Shown here one piece after another: positions 53,888 through 63,980 of a stretch of DNA of 64,000 nucleotides. Under the pieces are notes generated by a model. That model was not told the DNA's origin, did not search any database, and worked only from the letters and a program-made list of their open reading frames with translations. Source of the DNA: Saccharicrinis aurantiacus (GTDB lineage: Bacteria > Bacteroidota > Bacteroidia > Bacteroidales > Marinilabiliaceae); NCBI RefSeq assembly GCF_001660705.2, contig NZ_LYBV02000026.1:278000-341999 (forward strand). The letters run 5' to 3'. Numbering within the stretch: the stretch's first letter is position 1; the number at the start of each line of letters is the position of its first letter. Both the position numbers and the translations under genes were made by a program.

Positions 53888-56800
53888 ATGCCTAAATCAA
53901 AATTACTAAGGAAGAGTTTTCTGACTCTTTTAATAATGTTGTTTGCCATAATAACAGCACATGCACAGAATACACAAGAGGAATTGGAGCAACTATTATT
54001 GAATAGTTCTCAGTTCTCAACAGAGGGTAAAAGAAAAATAGAGGCAGCCTTTAGTGCCATGGATGCGGTAAAAAAAGCAGGTGCATATATCGAGTCGTTA
54101 CAAGAATTGTTTGAAGATGGCATAGTTACTTTACCAGTTGGTATACAAAAAGGAGAATATGAGTTAATCATTCAGCGAATTAAATTGGATGAAGAAACGG
54201 GTAAAACAAAAATATATGCTACTTGCGCTTTCTGTTTTAAAGATAATGCACAGCCAATTGCCTTTGATGGTTGGGCTACTTTAGAGGGAAAAAAGGGGCT
54301 AGGTACTAATGGGAGTCTTGAGATAATTGAACCCATACGCCGAGGATTAGGAGATAAGGTGACATTAGTATTTAATAAAGGAACAAAAGTAAATTTTGGT
54401 TGCGATGGAATCGATTCTTTTTTTGCAAATCTGTGTGTTGCCTTTACATCAGATAAAATTAAACCAGTTGATGCCACAGGGAAACCAGCAGGGCAGTATC
54501 TAGCTACTAGTGTTCAAACATCATTTGCTAATTTTGATCAGTACACAGTATCCTTATCTTTCGATAAGTATTTTATGTTTGATGGCGCAAAGGATCTAAT
54601 ATTTAGTTTGCAAGGAGGAACTTTAGATCAAAGTGATACTGAAACACCAGCAATGGTTACTTTTCCCTCGGGTTATTTTAGTGGTGAGAATGAAGAGGCT
54701 CGTGCCCTTTGGAAAGGTCTCTCATTCAGTTCTGCATCCGTTTCCTTACCGGCTATTTTTAAAAAGCCATCAGAACAAGAGCAAACAGATACTACCGATA
54801 TAGTAGGTGTTGAGGATAGGATAACTATTGGTGTAAAAGATTTTATAGCTGATAATAATGGACTAAGCGGAGAAATAAAAGCAGAAGAGATTATAAGTGC
54901 TTCGCAACTTGATAAAAAGAAGTGGGCCATAAGTATAGCAGATTTTTCGTGCGAATTACTAAAAAATGAAGTAACAGGTATTGGGTTTGGTGGAGATATG
55001 AACTTACCACCCTTAGGCAGTAATTCATTACTACCATATCATGCTTCGTATAATCATAGTGAAGATGCCTATCAGTTTGAGGTTGGCATAAAGGGGAAAT
55101 ATGATTTTCCGGTATTATCAAGTACGCTAAGTTTAAATGAAACTTCGTTTGTAGAGGTAGTAATTAAAGACAACGATTTTTACCCAACAATTAATGCAAC
55201 AGGAGTTATAAGTGTGCATGCGCCAATAAGTAAGGAGGATACTACAAGTAAGTTTAATCTTCCTGATATTTCTTTTCAAGAGATGTGTATCAGTAGAGAC
55301 GAACCTTATTTTAGTGTTGGGGCACTAGGTTTGTCGGGTGGAATTGCAGCGCCAGAAATTGCCGGCTTTCAATTATACATTGATAGTATTACACCATTTA
55401 CCAACGATTATGGTAATGGCTTAGCCTTCCGAACAGGCGTTAAGTTGAGTGAAATGTTTGGTGGCTCAGCTGGTTTGCAACTTTATGGTGATTATAGCAA
55501 ATGGCAGTTTGATAATTTAAACCTAGAGCGTGTAGATGTAAATTTTAAATCAGGGGCCTACGCTGTAAAGGGAGGTGTTTGGTTTAAAAAGGGTGATCCT
55601 ATATATGGCAAAGGGTTTAGGGGCGATGTGAAATTTACCATTATTGATAAGTTCAAATTAGATGCTGTTGCTGTATTTGGTAAAAAGGATAACTACCGAT
55701 ATTTCTTAACAGATGTATTTACTGAGTTATCTCCCTCTTCGGGTTTACCTTTTCCTCCTGCACTATCTTTCTATGGTTTCGGAGGAGGATTGTACCAGCG
55801 TATGCAACAATCAAGTAACAATAGTGCGGATAGTGATTTTGGGAAGTCTTTATCAGGTGTAAATTACGTGCCCGATAATAACGTAGGTATGGGTTTTATG
55901 GCCTCAACAAAATTTGGACTTGTGGGGTCTTCTGCATTGTTTAATGCTAAAGTAGGTTTCGAAATGCAATTTAATAATAGTGGAGGGCTAAATTTTATTC
56001 AGTTGAGGGGTGATGCAGCCTTAATGAATAGTCCTGATTCATGGGGTACGTTAGCTGATAACATAAACGATGCTGTTAAAAAGGTTGAAGATTCAGGTGG
56101 GAAAATAAAAATGGCAGCCAAATCTGATTTATCAGTACCAGCAAACAAAAGTGGAGGCTTTTTAACGGCTTCCTTAAACATTAAATATGATATAGCTAAC
56201 CAGGTTTTTTCAGCTGATTTGGCTACATACTTAAATGCGGGCTTTATTAAAGGTGTAGGACAAAATGATAAGATGGGTTGGGCCTCGGCCTATTTTTCAC
56301 CCGATAAATGGTATACTTACATTGGTACACCTGAAGATAGGTTAGGCGTAGAGATACTTAATTTAGCCAGATCTGACGGGTACTTTATGGTGGGAGATGA
56401 GATTCCAGAATTGCCATTACCACCCAAAGAGGTATTGCAAAACTTTAGCCAAAGTAAAAGGGCACAGCTTGCACAACGCGATAATAGTTACCTAACGGCA
56501 GGAAGCGGTTTGGCCTTCGGGAGTTCTTTCGGAGTTAAATTTAATGCTACGTTACCTCCATTTTATGCTCGTTTTGGCGTTGGTTTAGGTGCCGAGTTTA
56601 TGCTTAAAAATTATGGTGCCAATGCTTATTGTGCAGGTGGTAGTACTACCTTGGGTATAAATGGATGGTATGCACGGGCTCAGGCATGGGCTTGGGTTGA
56701 GGCTGGTATAGGTATGGAGGCCAAATTATTTGGGAATACCAAACGCTTTGAGATAATAGATTTATCTGCCAGTGCTTTATTAGCAGGTGCAGGACCAAAT

Positions 56801-58414
56801 CCTTTTTACTTTACCGGAGCTGTAGGAGGTAGATTTAATGTAATGGGTGGGCTAATATCAGGCAATTGCGATTTTGATTTTGAAATTGGTGAAGAATGTA
56901 AGGTGATGGGGGGTAGTCCGTTTGGAGAAGAGGTAATAGCTCAAATAACCCCAAGTACTGGCGAAAAAGAAGTAAACGTATTTGCTGCGCCACAGGCAGT
57001 ATTTAATATCCCTGTAGGTCTTGAAATGGAGATAGAGGAAGACGATGGCAAATTTGCATGGTATAAAGTTACTCTCGAAGAATTCTCGATTACATATACC
57101 GATACCAAACAAAAGGTTGCTGGTTATACTGATTTGAGCGAGGATGGTAAAATTTACTTGCTCGACCCCAATGATCCTTTTGAAAGTAATAAAGACATGT
57201 TGGTTTATGCAAAAGTTGGTTTTAAGCGAAAATTAAATGGTACTTGGGATTATGTAAAAGGTGCTGACGGAAACCCAGTTTATGAGAGTAAAGAAGCTTC
57301 ATTTACTTCGGGCGAACGTCCAAAGTATATTTTGCCAGAAGATGTGGTGCATAGCTATCCCTTAAGCAGGCAATACAATTATTACCCTAATGAACATTCT
57401 GAAGGTTACGTTAAGGTTGCTAACAATTATGAGTACTTATTTACCACAAATAAGCCTGATGGTTGCGATCAAAAGCTACGATTTGTTGATAGTAATGGTC
57501 AGCAGCAAAATATTGCATTTACCTATAAAACCTATGGAGCTGGTAATAAAATTCGTTTTGAATTACTTTATAACACAGCCAGTGTAAGTTTTATTAACAA
57601 TGAAATTTACCAATTGGCATTGGTTAATGTGCCACAAAGTATCGCTGGTATTACAGATAATATTACAAGTACCTCTACCAGCCTTAGCGATGATAATGAT
57701 TTAAAAGTAAATAAACAGCAAGCAGAAGGAACCTTAGCATTGCTCGACGAAAAAACTATATATGATATTCAGTTCAGAACGAGTACTTATAATACGTTCG
57801 TAAGTAAAATGAATGCAATAAATATTGATAAGGGTATGACATGGCCCGAATACTTAGGTGTAAACCGATTAGTAGCTGGCCTTTCTGAAAGCGCGCAAAG
57901 TGGATCTGCTGAGATTTTTGATGGTTTTGAAAGTAGAGTATTAAATCGAGAGCTAAATTTAATGCACTTTAAACCAGTATATGAAGATACCAAATGGTAT
58001 ACCAAAGAAATTGCCCCCCTAATGTACGAAAATGAAGACCTATTAGAGGCTGTTAATAAAAAAGACTTAAGTCCAGGGGATGATGCTAACATCATATTTA
58101 TGAATTTAATATCAGATGAAAATACGCTTAGTGATGAAGCTATTGAAGGGCTTAGTGAATGGATTTCACCAGGAGGATCAATTCAATATAGAGTTCCATC
58201 CTATGTAGATAAAGATTTTATGGACTTACAAACAGATATTGCCAATGCAGTTGTAAGCAACAAAAATAGCAGTAAGGGTATAAGTAAATTTTTGGCTACT
58301 GATTTAACTCCTAAATTAATAAATGGAGATTATGAAATAGAGGTGAGCTATACCTTACCTGGTACCGATATAGTTACATCAACAGTGCGCAGAACCCTAA
58401 AGCTTAACGAGTAG
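53888..58414 (+). CDS. Very large secreted beta-rich protein of unknown function
   Basis: A 1508-residue secreted protein with a signal peptide (LLIMLFAIITAHAQ). The body is long and beta-rich with many Gly, Asp and Asn residues, e.g. FGGDMNLPPLGSNSLLPY, GLALGLSGGIAAPEIAGF-like strands, GGVWFKKGDPIYGKGFRGDV and FGVGLGAEFMLKNYGANAYC. In places (about 560-1010) it resembles a series of porin-like or beta-solenoid strands. The C-terminal third (about 1090-1508) holds an Ig-like region and a region with WPEYLGVNRLVAGLSES and YRVPSYVDKDF. No catalytic motif and no T9SS sorting domain were found. It precedes the TANFOR toxin-like gene by 342 bases, so it may form the surface or delivery partner; this is inference from position only. 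Confidence 0.7.
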   Translation: MPKSKLLRKSFLTLLIMLFAIITAHAQNTQEELEQLLLNSSQFSTEGKRKIEAAFSAMDAVKKAGAYIESLQELFEDGIVTLPVGIQKGEYELIIQRIKLDEETGKTKIYATCAFCFKDNAQPIAFDGWATLEGKKGLGTNGSLEIIEPIRRGLGDKVTLVFNKGTKVNFGCDGIDSFFANLCVAFTSDKIKPVDATGKPAGQYLATSVQTSFANFDQYTVSLSFDKYFMFDGAKDLIFSLQGGTLDQSDTETPAMVTFPSGYFSGENEEARALWKGLSFSSASVSLPAIFKKPSEQEQTDTTDIVGVEDRITIGVKDFIADNNGLSGEIKAEEIISASQLDKKKWAISIADFSCELLKNEVTGIGFGGDMNLPPLGSNSLLPYHASYNHSEDAYQFEVGIKGKYDFPVLSSTLSLNETSFVEVVIKDNDFYPTINATGVISVHAPISKEDTTSKFNLPDISFQEMCISRDEPYFSVGALGLSGGIAAPEIAGFQLYIDSITPFTNDYGNGLAFRTGVKLSEMFGGSAGLQLYGDYSKWQFDNLNLERVDVNFKSGAYAVKGGVWFKKGDPIYGKGFRGDVKFTIIDKFKLDAVAVFGKKDNYRYFLTDVFTELSPSSGLPFPPALSFYGFGGGLYQRMQQSSNNSADSDFGKSLSGVNYVPDNNVGMGFMASTKFGLVGSSALFNAKVGFEMQFNNSGGLNFIQLRGDAALMNSPDSWGTLADNINDAVKKVEDSGGKIKMAAKSDLSVPANKSGGFLTASLNIKYDIANQVFSADLATYLNAGFIKGVGQNDKMGWASAYFSPDKWYTYIGTPEDRLGVEILNLARSDGYFMVGDEIPELPLPPKEVLQNFSQSKRAQLAQRDNSYLTAGSGLAFGSSFGVKFNATLPPFYARFGVGLGAEFMLKNYGANAYCAGGSTTLGINGWYARAQAWAWVEAGIGMEAKLFGNTKRFEIIDLSASALLAGAGPNPFYFTGAVGGRFNVMGGLISGNCDFDFEIGEECKVMGGSPFGEEVIAQITPSTGEKEVNVFAAPQAVFNIPVGLEMEIEEDDGKFAWYKVTLEEFSITYTDTKQKVAGYTDLSEDGKIYLLDPNDPFESNKDMLVYAKVGFKRKLNGTWDYVKGADGNPVYESKEASFTSGERPKYILPEDVVHSYPLSRQYNYYPNEHSEGYVKVANNYEYLFTTNKPDGCDQKLRFVDSNGQQQNIAFTYKTYGAGNKIRFELLYNTASVSFINNEIYQLALVNVPQSIAGITDNITSTSTSLSDDNDLKVNKQQAEGTLALLDEKTIYDIQFRTSTYNTFVSKMNAINIDKGMTWPEYLGVNRLVAGLSESAQSGSAEIFDGFESRVLNRELNLMHFKPVYEDTKWYTKEIAPLMYENEDLLEAVNKKDLSPGDDANIIFMNLISDENTLSDEAIEGLSEWISPGGSIQYRVPSYVDKDFMDLQTDIANAVVSNKNSSKGISKFLATDLTPKLINGDYEIEVSYTLPGTDIVTSTVRRTLKLNE

Positions 58415-58756
58415 GATTTAGGCGATTAAATACAAAAAAAAGTAACACTGCCTAGCAGTGCCAAAATTAAATATAAATAACCGCATGTTTTTTTTGCGGT
58501 AGATAAAAGCTTAGTTACATCTTATAACTAACTATTAAAATACTAACACCGTAGTGTCGCAATATGTGACTCAGGGGGCGAAGCCGTACTAAAACAGCAA
58601 AAAAACAAAGTAGTATATAAATTAAATAAGATGTGTAAATAAGTTAGTAATTAGTGCATTATGTCTCGAATTGTATTTTAAACAACTTCTTTATAAGGTC
58701 TCTTATTTCGTTTCTATTATCTAAAAAAACCTAACACAAACTACCATATAAATTCT
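58415..58756. other. Intergenic region before the TANFOR gene, with two hairpins
   Basis: A 342-base gap. CACTGC-CTA-GCAGTG (58446-58460), preceded by eight A, and ACCGCA/TGCGGT with a loop that contains eight T (58480-58500) are the only structures seen. Neither is followed by a T-run on the plus strand, so read-through into the next gene is possible. No promoter that meets the consensus was found before the TANFOR gene. Confidence 0.4.
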
Positions 58757-61700
58757 ATGAAAAAAGCATTATACATTCTCCTCTTGTTACTTCTTAGCTT
58801 TACCACTAAAGCTCAAAGTAACTACCCCATATATGTAACGCCCACTTTAACTCCACCATACTCGCTAAAGCTAAGCGACTATAGTGCCATAGGTTCGCAA
58901 AACCTGGTGGTACAGGTAATAGTTAACGATTTAAATATTGTAGACTTGCCCATTAAGCTCCGTATAAAAATGGAGACCGCCGGAGTTACCATCGAAAATC
59001 CACCTACTTATACCACCACACCTATATTTTTAAATGGAGGAGTAACTACCATTCTGTTTGGCGAAGATTTGGTAGATAATTTTAATGTAAACAACCTCAT
59101 ATTTAAGGGTTATAGTAAAGATGCCTATTTAAAAACGGGTCAGTTGCCCGGCGGCTTTTATAAATTTACAGTAGAAGTACTGCATTTTAATACCAACCGA
59201 TTAATATCAAATAGCGGCAGCACCAGTGCATGGATAGAATTAGGTAAGCCTCCATTGTTGCAGGCTCCCCTTCATGAAGCTGAGGCCGGACAGATTGTGG
59301 GCATGCCAATTACCTTTTCGTGGTTAGAGAGTAATGTTGGTTCGCCAGGGGCAAAGGGCAGTATACAATACTTATTCGAGATGTGGGAAATGCGCGTACA
59401 GGGCATTAACCCTAATACCATAGCACAAAGCATGCCTGTGTTTCATGAGTATACCACCTTTAATCATTTGTATCCTTTATACCCAAGCACTTTACTAATG
59501 GAGCCTGGCATGCAATATGCTTGGCGTGTAACGGCAAGCGATGTATCAGGATTGGTACCTTTTGAACAGGATGGACACAGCGAAATACGTACCTTTATAT
59601 ACAAAGCCAAGTGTGATAATGCCACCAATATAGCATCTGAAGTAAAAGGCAAAAACGGTACATTTACATGGGATGCCAGCGAAAACCACACCTCCTTTAA
59701 TATTGAGGTGCAACAGCCACAAACATCGTGGTTTTTAAATAGCGAAACCTTTGATGCCAAAGCTTCTTATTTCGATTTAGAGCCAGGGCAAACCTACCAA
59801 ATTAGGGTGCAAGGTGTATGTAATGGCGATCCTCAGCAAGTAAGCGATTATAGTGCATGGCACAGTTTAACCGTACCTGAGCCCAAACCCTTAATCGATT
59901 CTGAGGAGTGCCCAACTTGTGGCTGCGACGATGATATACCCGAAGTTGAACTTACCAACTTTGAACTAAAAACAGTTGAGGTAGGCGATACCATAGTAAA
60001 TAAAAATGGTACAACCAGGTTTATAGTGCGCAGTGTAAAGGATGATGGAGCTAATACCTATAGTGGCGTTTTCTTATTCTGGGCCGAGATTTGGAGCGCT
60101 AAAATAGTTTGTAATTACGAAAGCTTACAAGTAAATACCGATAATGTTATTGTAAACATGAAGTTTGAAAGTGTTTACGACCCACAATATTTAGCAAACG
60201 TAGATGTAATTGAAGAGTACATAAATAATTTGGCTGATGATGTAGCAGAACTTACTACAAGTACCACTGTTAAGGACTCCATAACTATAGATAAACCCTT
60301 TGATCAAATTTATGTAAAGGGCGATTCAGTAATGGCCGTTACAGTTAACGATGATGGAAGTATTAGCGAAGCCTTTGTTTCTACAACCGATAATTTAGAC
60401 AAAACATTAATTACAGGCTCTAATGGTGAGCAGGTGGTTATTACTGGCGATGGCAAAGCCATGGGCCTTGAGGAGTTTAAAAACACCGGAGGAAACAGCC
60501 GTTTGGTAAGTAATAACAACAGTAAAAAGGAAGAAGACTTACCCACTGATAATAGCATGGTAAGCTTTAGCCCATCCTCCAATCAGCAATATGGTTTTGA
60601 TGCTTATAGCGATATTAAGCAGCTTATACAACATAACTACCCGGCCTTAAATAATGGCTACCGGCCAGCCTTTAAAAGTGTAGCAGCTTTTGGTACCGAT
60701 AAAATTACAGCCAGCAGCACACAAGGGCTTAGCTTTAGAGACCAAATGGGCATACCCGCCATTGGTAACAGCAGCGAGCTAAACATACGTGGTAGCTTTG
60801 GTGGTGCTCAGGTACCATTATATGCCTACCGTATGCAGGCCGATAGTACCGAGCAAGTAGTAGGTAAGCTACAAATGCTAAGCTATACACCGCAAAGTAA
60901 AAAGCTATACATAGTGCAAGTAAATGGGGCCAGTATGCCCAACGAAAGTGCATTGCAAAGCACCCTAAATAATATATACGCACAAGCACTTACCACGTGG
61001 CAGGTGCAAAATTTAAATACAAACCTAAGCGTAAATTTTGCCAATGGTAAAATGACTCACGGTGGCTCAAGTGCCTTTACCACCTACAATACCGACCAAA
61101 AGGCCATTTTATCTGCTTTTGAACTTGCGGGCCATACCTTTGAGCGCGATGCCTCTTACCTCTTTTTTATTGATAATGTACAAGATAAAGATAAAAGTAT
61201 AGCAGGCTACATGCCACTGCAACGCCAAGCAGGGTTTATTTACGATAACCCTAACCTTAACATTATTGCACACGAGCTAGCGCATGGGGCGTTTAACCTG
61301 TACCACACCTTTAGTGATAACTTAAAAATTGCCAATGAGGGAGAAACCCAAAACCTTATGGACTATAAAGGAGGTACTGAGCTTTGGAAGCATCAGTGGG
61401 ACTTAATTCACGACCCTAGTAATGTTATGTTTGCATGGGGACAGGATGAGAAAGAGGGGGAGAAGGTACTTATAGGTAATGATGAAAAGTTAATAGGCTT
61501 AATTGAAAAATTAAGATGTTCATTTAAGACACAAGTACCATTTAGCTATAAAAAACCATTAGGCTTCGTTAATAATGTAAAAGTCTTTGATAATATAAAG
61601 CTGTATGATAGTTATTTATATGATGAAATAACTTTGGTTATAGCTGACGATATAGAGAATTATCTACCAACAGAAGCCTCTGTTAGAAATGTACAAGGCA

Positions 61701-63421
61701 AGTTTGCAATTGAACTTAATGGTTTTTCATTTTATGTAAAAGATGAGGAAGCAGCAAATAATCTTAAGAAATATATTTTTAATACTACTGATGCCGATTG
61801 GATAACTCATCAGGCTAAGCTCTTGGCTCAATTGACCAATGCAATTAATAGTTCAGATGATGAAGACTTAATTATAAATACGCTTTATACCCTCTCACCC
61901 TGTTCATATTCAGAAATGACTAATTCAGCAAGGCACAAAAGTCTTGAGGTAATGGCTGGTCAATGGCTTTTACCAGGTTGGAATGAGAAGATTGTAGTTG
62001 ACTTAGTTGCATCTGCTTTAGATAATTCTAATAATGCAAGATCACTATATGATTATTTTAAACAGAATCCAGAGATACTATATAATTTATATAGTGGAAG
62101 TGATGAATACAGAAGTCACTTTGTAGAATTGTGTTCTGCATTGATGGCAATGAACTGGACAAATGATGAATTATACAGTATCGCATTTAATCGTTACTAT
62201 ATTATAAAGTCTAAACAATTGTTTGTTCGTTCTAGTTTTGATAAGGCCAATGGAATTGATATTTGGTCTAAGTGGAACGACACTTATGAAATGATTACTG
62301 AGGTTAAAGGATTATTTGCACTTGAACCTATTGGATTAGCATTAGAATGTGATAATTGTTCGGAATCAAATATTAACTATGTACCCGCTATTTTCTTACA
62401 AAGCCTCGTTGATAAATCAGATGAAGAATCGATAGAGCTATTAATAAATGGGGCGCTTACTTTTGCAGGTGGTTATGGATCTATTAACCTAATAGCAAAT
62501 GGCTCTCGAATTGGTAAAATAATAGGTGCTATAGAATTACTTAACTTAACAGCCGATGGTATAGTTACAAGTCCTCTGGTTCGTAATCAATTGATGTTAA
62601 CAAATGGAGGTAAGGAGTTTTTAGAATATTGGCCTTATATTAAAATGACAGTTGATTTAGCAACTGTAAGTACTGATATTTTAACTACTTTTGCAACTAA
62701 CGGTAGAAAAGTTGGGAATACTTTATCAACTCTTCCTGATGCTGAAGCACAGAAAATTCTGTCTCGAATTGACGATGCAGAAGATGTTCTGAAGAGAAGA
62801 GGGGTGTTGGTTAATGTGGGGGGAGATTTTGCTCACTTCTTAGATGATGGTTTTGTACTGACTAAGAGAGCAGAAGTTATTGCAGATGGATTGCCTTCTC
62901 AATTTCCAAATTTATCGATAGATGAAATAACAGCAATAAAAGTTTATACAAGTGATGAAGTTAGGAATGGTGTAAAAATATATAGAGAATTAAACGCACA
63001 ACTAAGAGTTGGAAGTAACTTAGACGGATATTATAGAGGATTAAATAAACTATTGAATGATGGTTTGGGTAAAATGACTCCGCACAACGGTAGTTTAGTT
63101 TATAGAGGTTGTGGTCAAGCAGAATCCCAATTGGCTAAAAATTGGAAAGTTGGAGATGAAATTACATTTAAAGATTTTAAGTCTTCAAGTGTTAAAGAGA
63201 ATGTAGCCTTAAAATTTATGAATGATCAAGACGGAGATGTTATATATGAGATATCAAATCCTAAGGGATATAATATTTGTGAAATTTCTTGCCTTTCAAA
63301 TGAAGCAGAGATATTTTTTAAATCAGGCTCAAAATTTAATGTTGATGAGCTTACATTTCAACCTAGGTTTACAGAAAGTGATCCTATAGTTAAAGTGATT
63401 AAATTAACTTATATACCATAG
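58757..63421 (+). CDS. TANFOR-domain polymorphic-toxin-like protein with metallopeptidase and ADP-ribosyltransferase domains
   Basis: A 1554-residue secreted protein (signal peptide ending FTTKAQ). Residues about 25-165 are a TANFOR domain (SDYSAIGSQNLVVQVIV ... GGFYKFTVEVLHFNTNRLIS), followed by a fibronectin III-like region (165-370). A peptidase domain has HELAHGAFNLYH (His839, Glu840, His843, His850) and a Met-turn-like NLMDYKGG (Met868). From about 900 on, the sequence becomes toxin-like: the linker has the RxLVNVGGDFAHF type, and the C-terminal tip carries the R-S-E pattern of ADP-ribosyltransferases: YRG (Arg1450), FKSSS (Ser1476-1478) and EAE (Glu1516/Glu1518). Proposed action: export, release of the tip by the peptidase, NAD-dependent modification of a target. 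A small gene starts one base after the stop. No T9SS sorting domain is seen at the C-terminus. Confidence 0.8.
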   Translation: MKKALYILLLLLLSFTTKAQSNYPIYVTPTLTPPYSLKLSDYSAIGSQNLVVQVIVNDLNIVDLPIKLRIKMETAGVTIENPPTYTTTPIFLNGGVTTILFGEDLVDNFNVNNLIFKGYSKDAYLKTGQLPGGFYKFTVEVLHFNTNRLISNSGSTSAWIELGKPPLLQAPLHEAEAGQIVGMPITFSWLESNVGSPGAKGSIQYLFEMWEMRVQGINPNTIAQSMPVFHEYTTFNHLYPLYPSTLLMEPGMQYAWRVTASDVSGLVPFEQDGHSEIRTFIYKAKCDNATNIASEVKGKNGTFTWDASENHTSFNIEVQQPQTSWFLNSETFDAKASYFDLEPGQTYQIRVQGVCNGDPQQVSDYSAWHSLTVPEPKPLIDSEECPTCGCDDDIPEVELTNFELKTVEVGDTIVNKNGTTRFIVRSVKDDGANTYSGVFLFWAEIWSAKIVCNYESLQVNTDNVIVNMKFESVYDPQYLANVDVIEEYINNLADDVAELTTSTTVKDSITIDKPFDQIYVKGDSVMAVTVNDDGSISEAFVSTTDNLDKTLITGSNGEQVVITGDGKAMGLEEFKNTGGNSRLVSNNNSKKEEDLPTDNSMVSFSPSSNQQYGFDAYSDIKQLIQHNYPALNNGYRPAFKSVAAFGTDKITASSTQGLSFRDQMGIPAIGNSSELNIRGSFGGAQVPLYAYRMQADSTEQVVGKLQMLSYTPQSKKLYIVQVNGASMPNESALQSTLNNIYAQALTTWQVQNLNTNLSVNFANGKMTHGGSSAFTTYNTDQKAILSAFELAGHTFERDASYLFFIDNVQDKDKSIAGYMPLQRQAGFIYDNPNLNIIAHELAHGAFNLYHTFSDNLKIANEGETQNLMDYKGGTELWKHQWDLIHDPSNVMFAWGQDEKEGEKVLIGNDEKLIGLIEKLRCSFKTQVPFSYKKPLGFVNNVKVFDNIKLYDSYLYDEITLVIADDIENYLPTEASVRNVQGKFAIELNGFSFYVKDEEAANNLKKYIFNTTDADWITHQAKLLAQLTNAINSSDDEDLIINTLYTLSPCSYSEMTNSARHKSLEVMAGQWLLPGWNEKIVVDLVASALDNSNNARSLYDYFKQNPEILYNLYSGSDEYRSHFVELCSALMAMNWTNDELYSIAFNRYYIIKSKQLFVRSSFDKANGIDIWSKWNDTYEMITEVKGLFALEPIGLALECDNCSESNINYVPAIFLQSLVDKSDEESIELLINGALTFAGGYGSINLIANGSRIGKIIGAIELLNLTADGIVTSPLVRNQLMLTNGGKEFLEYWPYIKMTVDLATVSTDILTTFATNGRKVGNTLSTLPDAEAQKILSRIDDAEDVLKRRGVLVNVGGDFAHFLDDGFVLTKRAEVIADGLPSQFPNLSIDEITAIKVYTSDEVRNGVKIYRELNAQLRVGSNLDGYYRGLNKLLNDGLGKMTPHNGSLVYRGCGQAESQLAKNWKVGDEITFKDFKSSSVKENVALKFMNDQDGDVIYEISNPKGYNICEISCLSNEAEIFFKSGSKFNVDELTFQPRFTESDPIVKVIKLTYIP

Positions 63422-63422
63422 A

Positions 63423-63980
63423 ATGAATAATATTTTAAAACAGTTGCAAAGTCTAAAGAATAGAATAGAATCTATAAATTTAGAGGATAAATCAAATTAT
63501 GATGAAGATTATAAAAAGCATTTATCAATAGAAAAATCTGTTTACAAGCGATTGGTTGACAATATTGAATATCAGATTTTATCTGCCGACGAGAAACAAT
63601 GTCAAAGAATCTTAAATCTTGCAAAATCTAGGGCGCAGGGTAAAGGTGTTGCAAATCAGTTACATGAAGTCAATTTGTACTCAAAAATAAGAGAGGTCAT
63701 CCCATATATAATGGCAATTAGCTATAAAATAAATATGGAAGAAAAGCACCTAACGGAGGATTTATTGAGCTTTTGTGAGGATCAATTAGAGATTATAGAT
63801 GCATCTCCTAATAAATTAAAGATCATTTTTCCTACTAAATTGGAAGTTGAAAATGCTTTTAAGAGTTATACAGAAAGAATAAAACGAAATAAGATATCCA
63901 GTCTTAAAGTTTATTATCAACCTGAAGTTAATGAGAAAATAGAAGAACTATATCATATGTTTTTGAGTATTGCTATTTAA
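63423..63980 (+). CDS. Candidate immunity protein for the ADP-ribosyltransferase toxin domain
   Basis: A 185-residue, mostly helical, charged cytoplasmic protein without signal peptide or membrane segment (LQSLKNRIESINLEDKSNYD; KLEVENAFKSYTERIKRN). It starts one base after the stop of the TANFOR toxin-like gene and shares the low G+C of that gene's 3' part, so the two would move as one unit. Position, size and missing signal peptide fit a cytoplasmic immunity protein that blocks the cognate toxin domain. No known immunity family is recognised, and an unrelated small gene is the alternative. It ends 20 bases before the window edge. Confidence 0.6.
   Translation: MNNILKQLQSLKNRIESINLEDKSNYDEDYKKHLSIEKSVYKRLVDNIEYQILSADEKQCQRILNLAKSRAQGKGVANQLHEVNLYSKIREVIPYIMAISYKINMEEKHLTEDLLSFCEDQLEIIDASPNKLKIIFPTKLEVENAFKSYTERIKRNKISSLKVYYQPEVNEKIEELYHMFLSIAI

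Noticed and set aside
54172..54477. Minus-strand open frame of 101 codons opposite the 1508-residue protein gene
   Set aside because: Antisense shadow without start context or domain.
58757..63421. T9SS sorting domain on the TANFOR protein
   Set aside because: The C-terminus is the ART-like domain; no NPxP-type start of a sorting domain was found there or in the 1508-residue protein.
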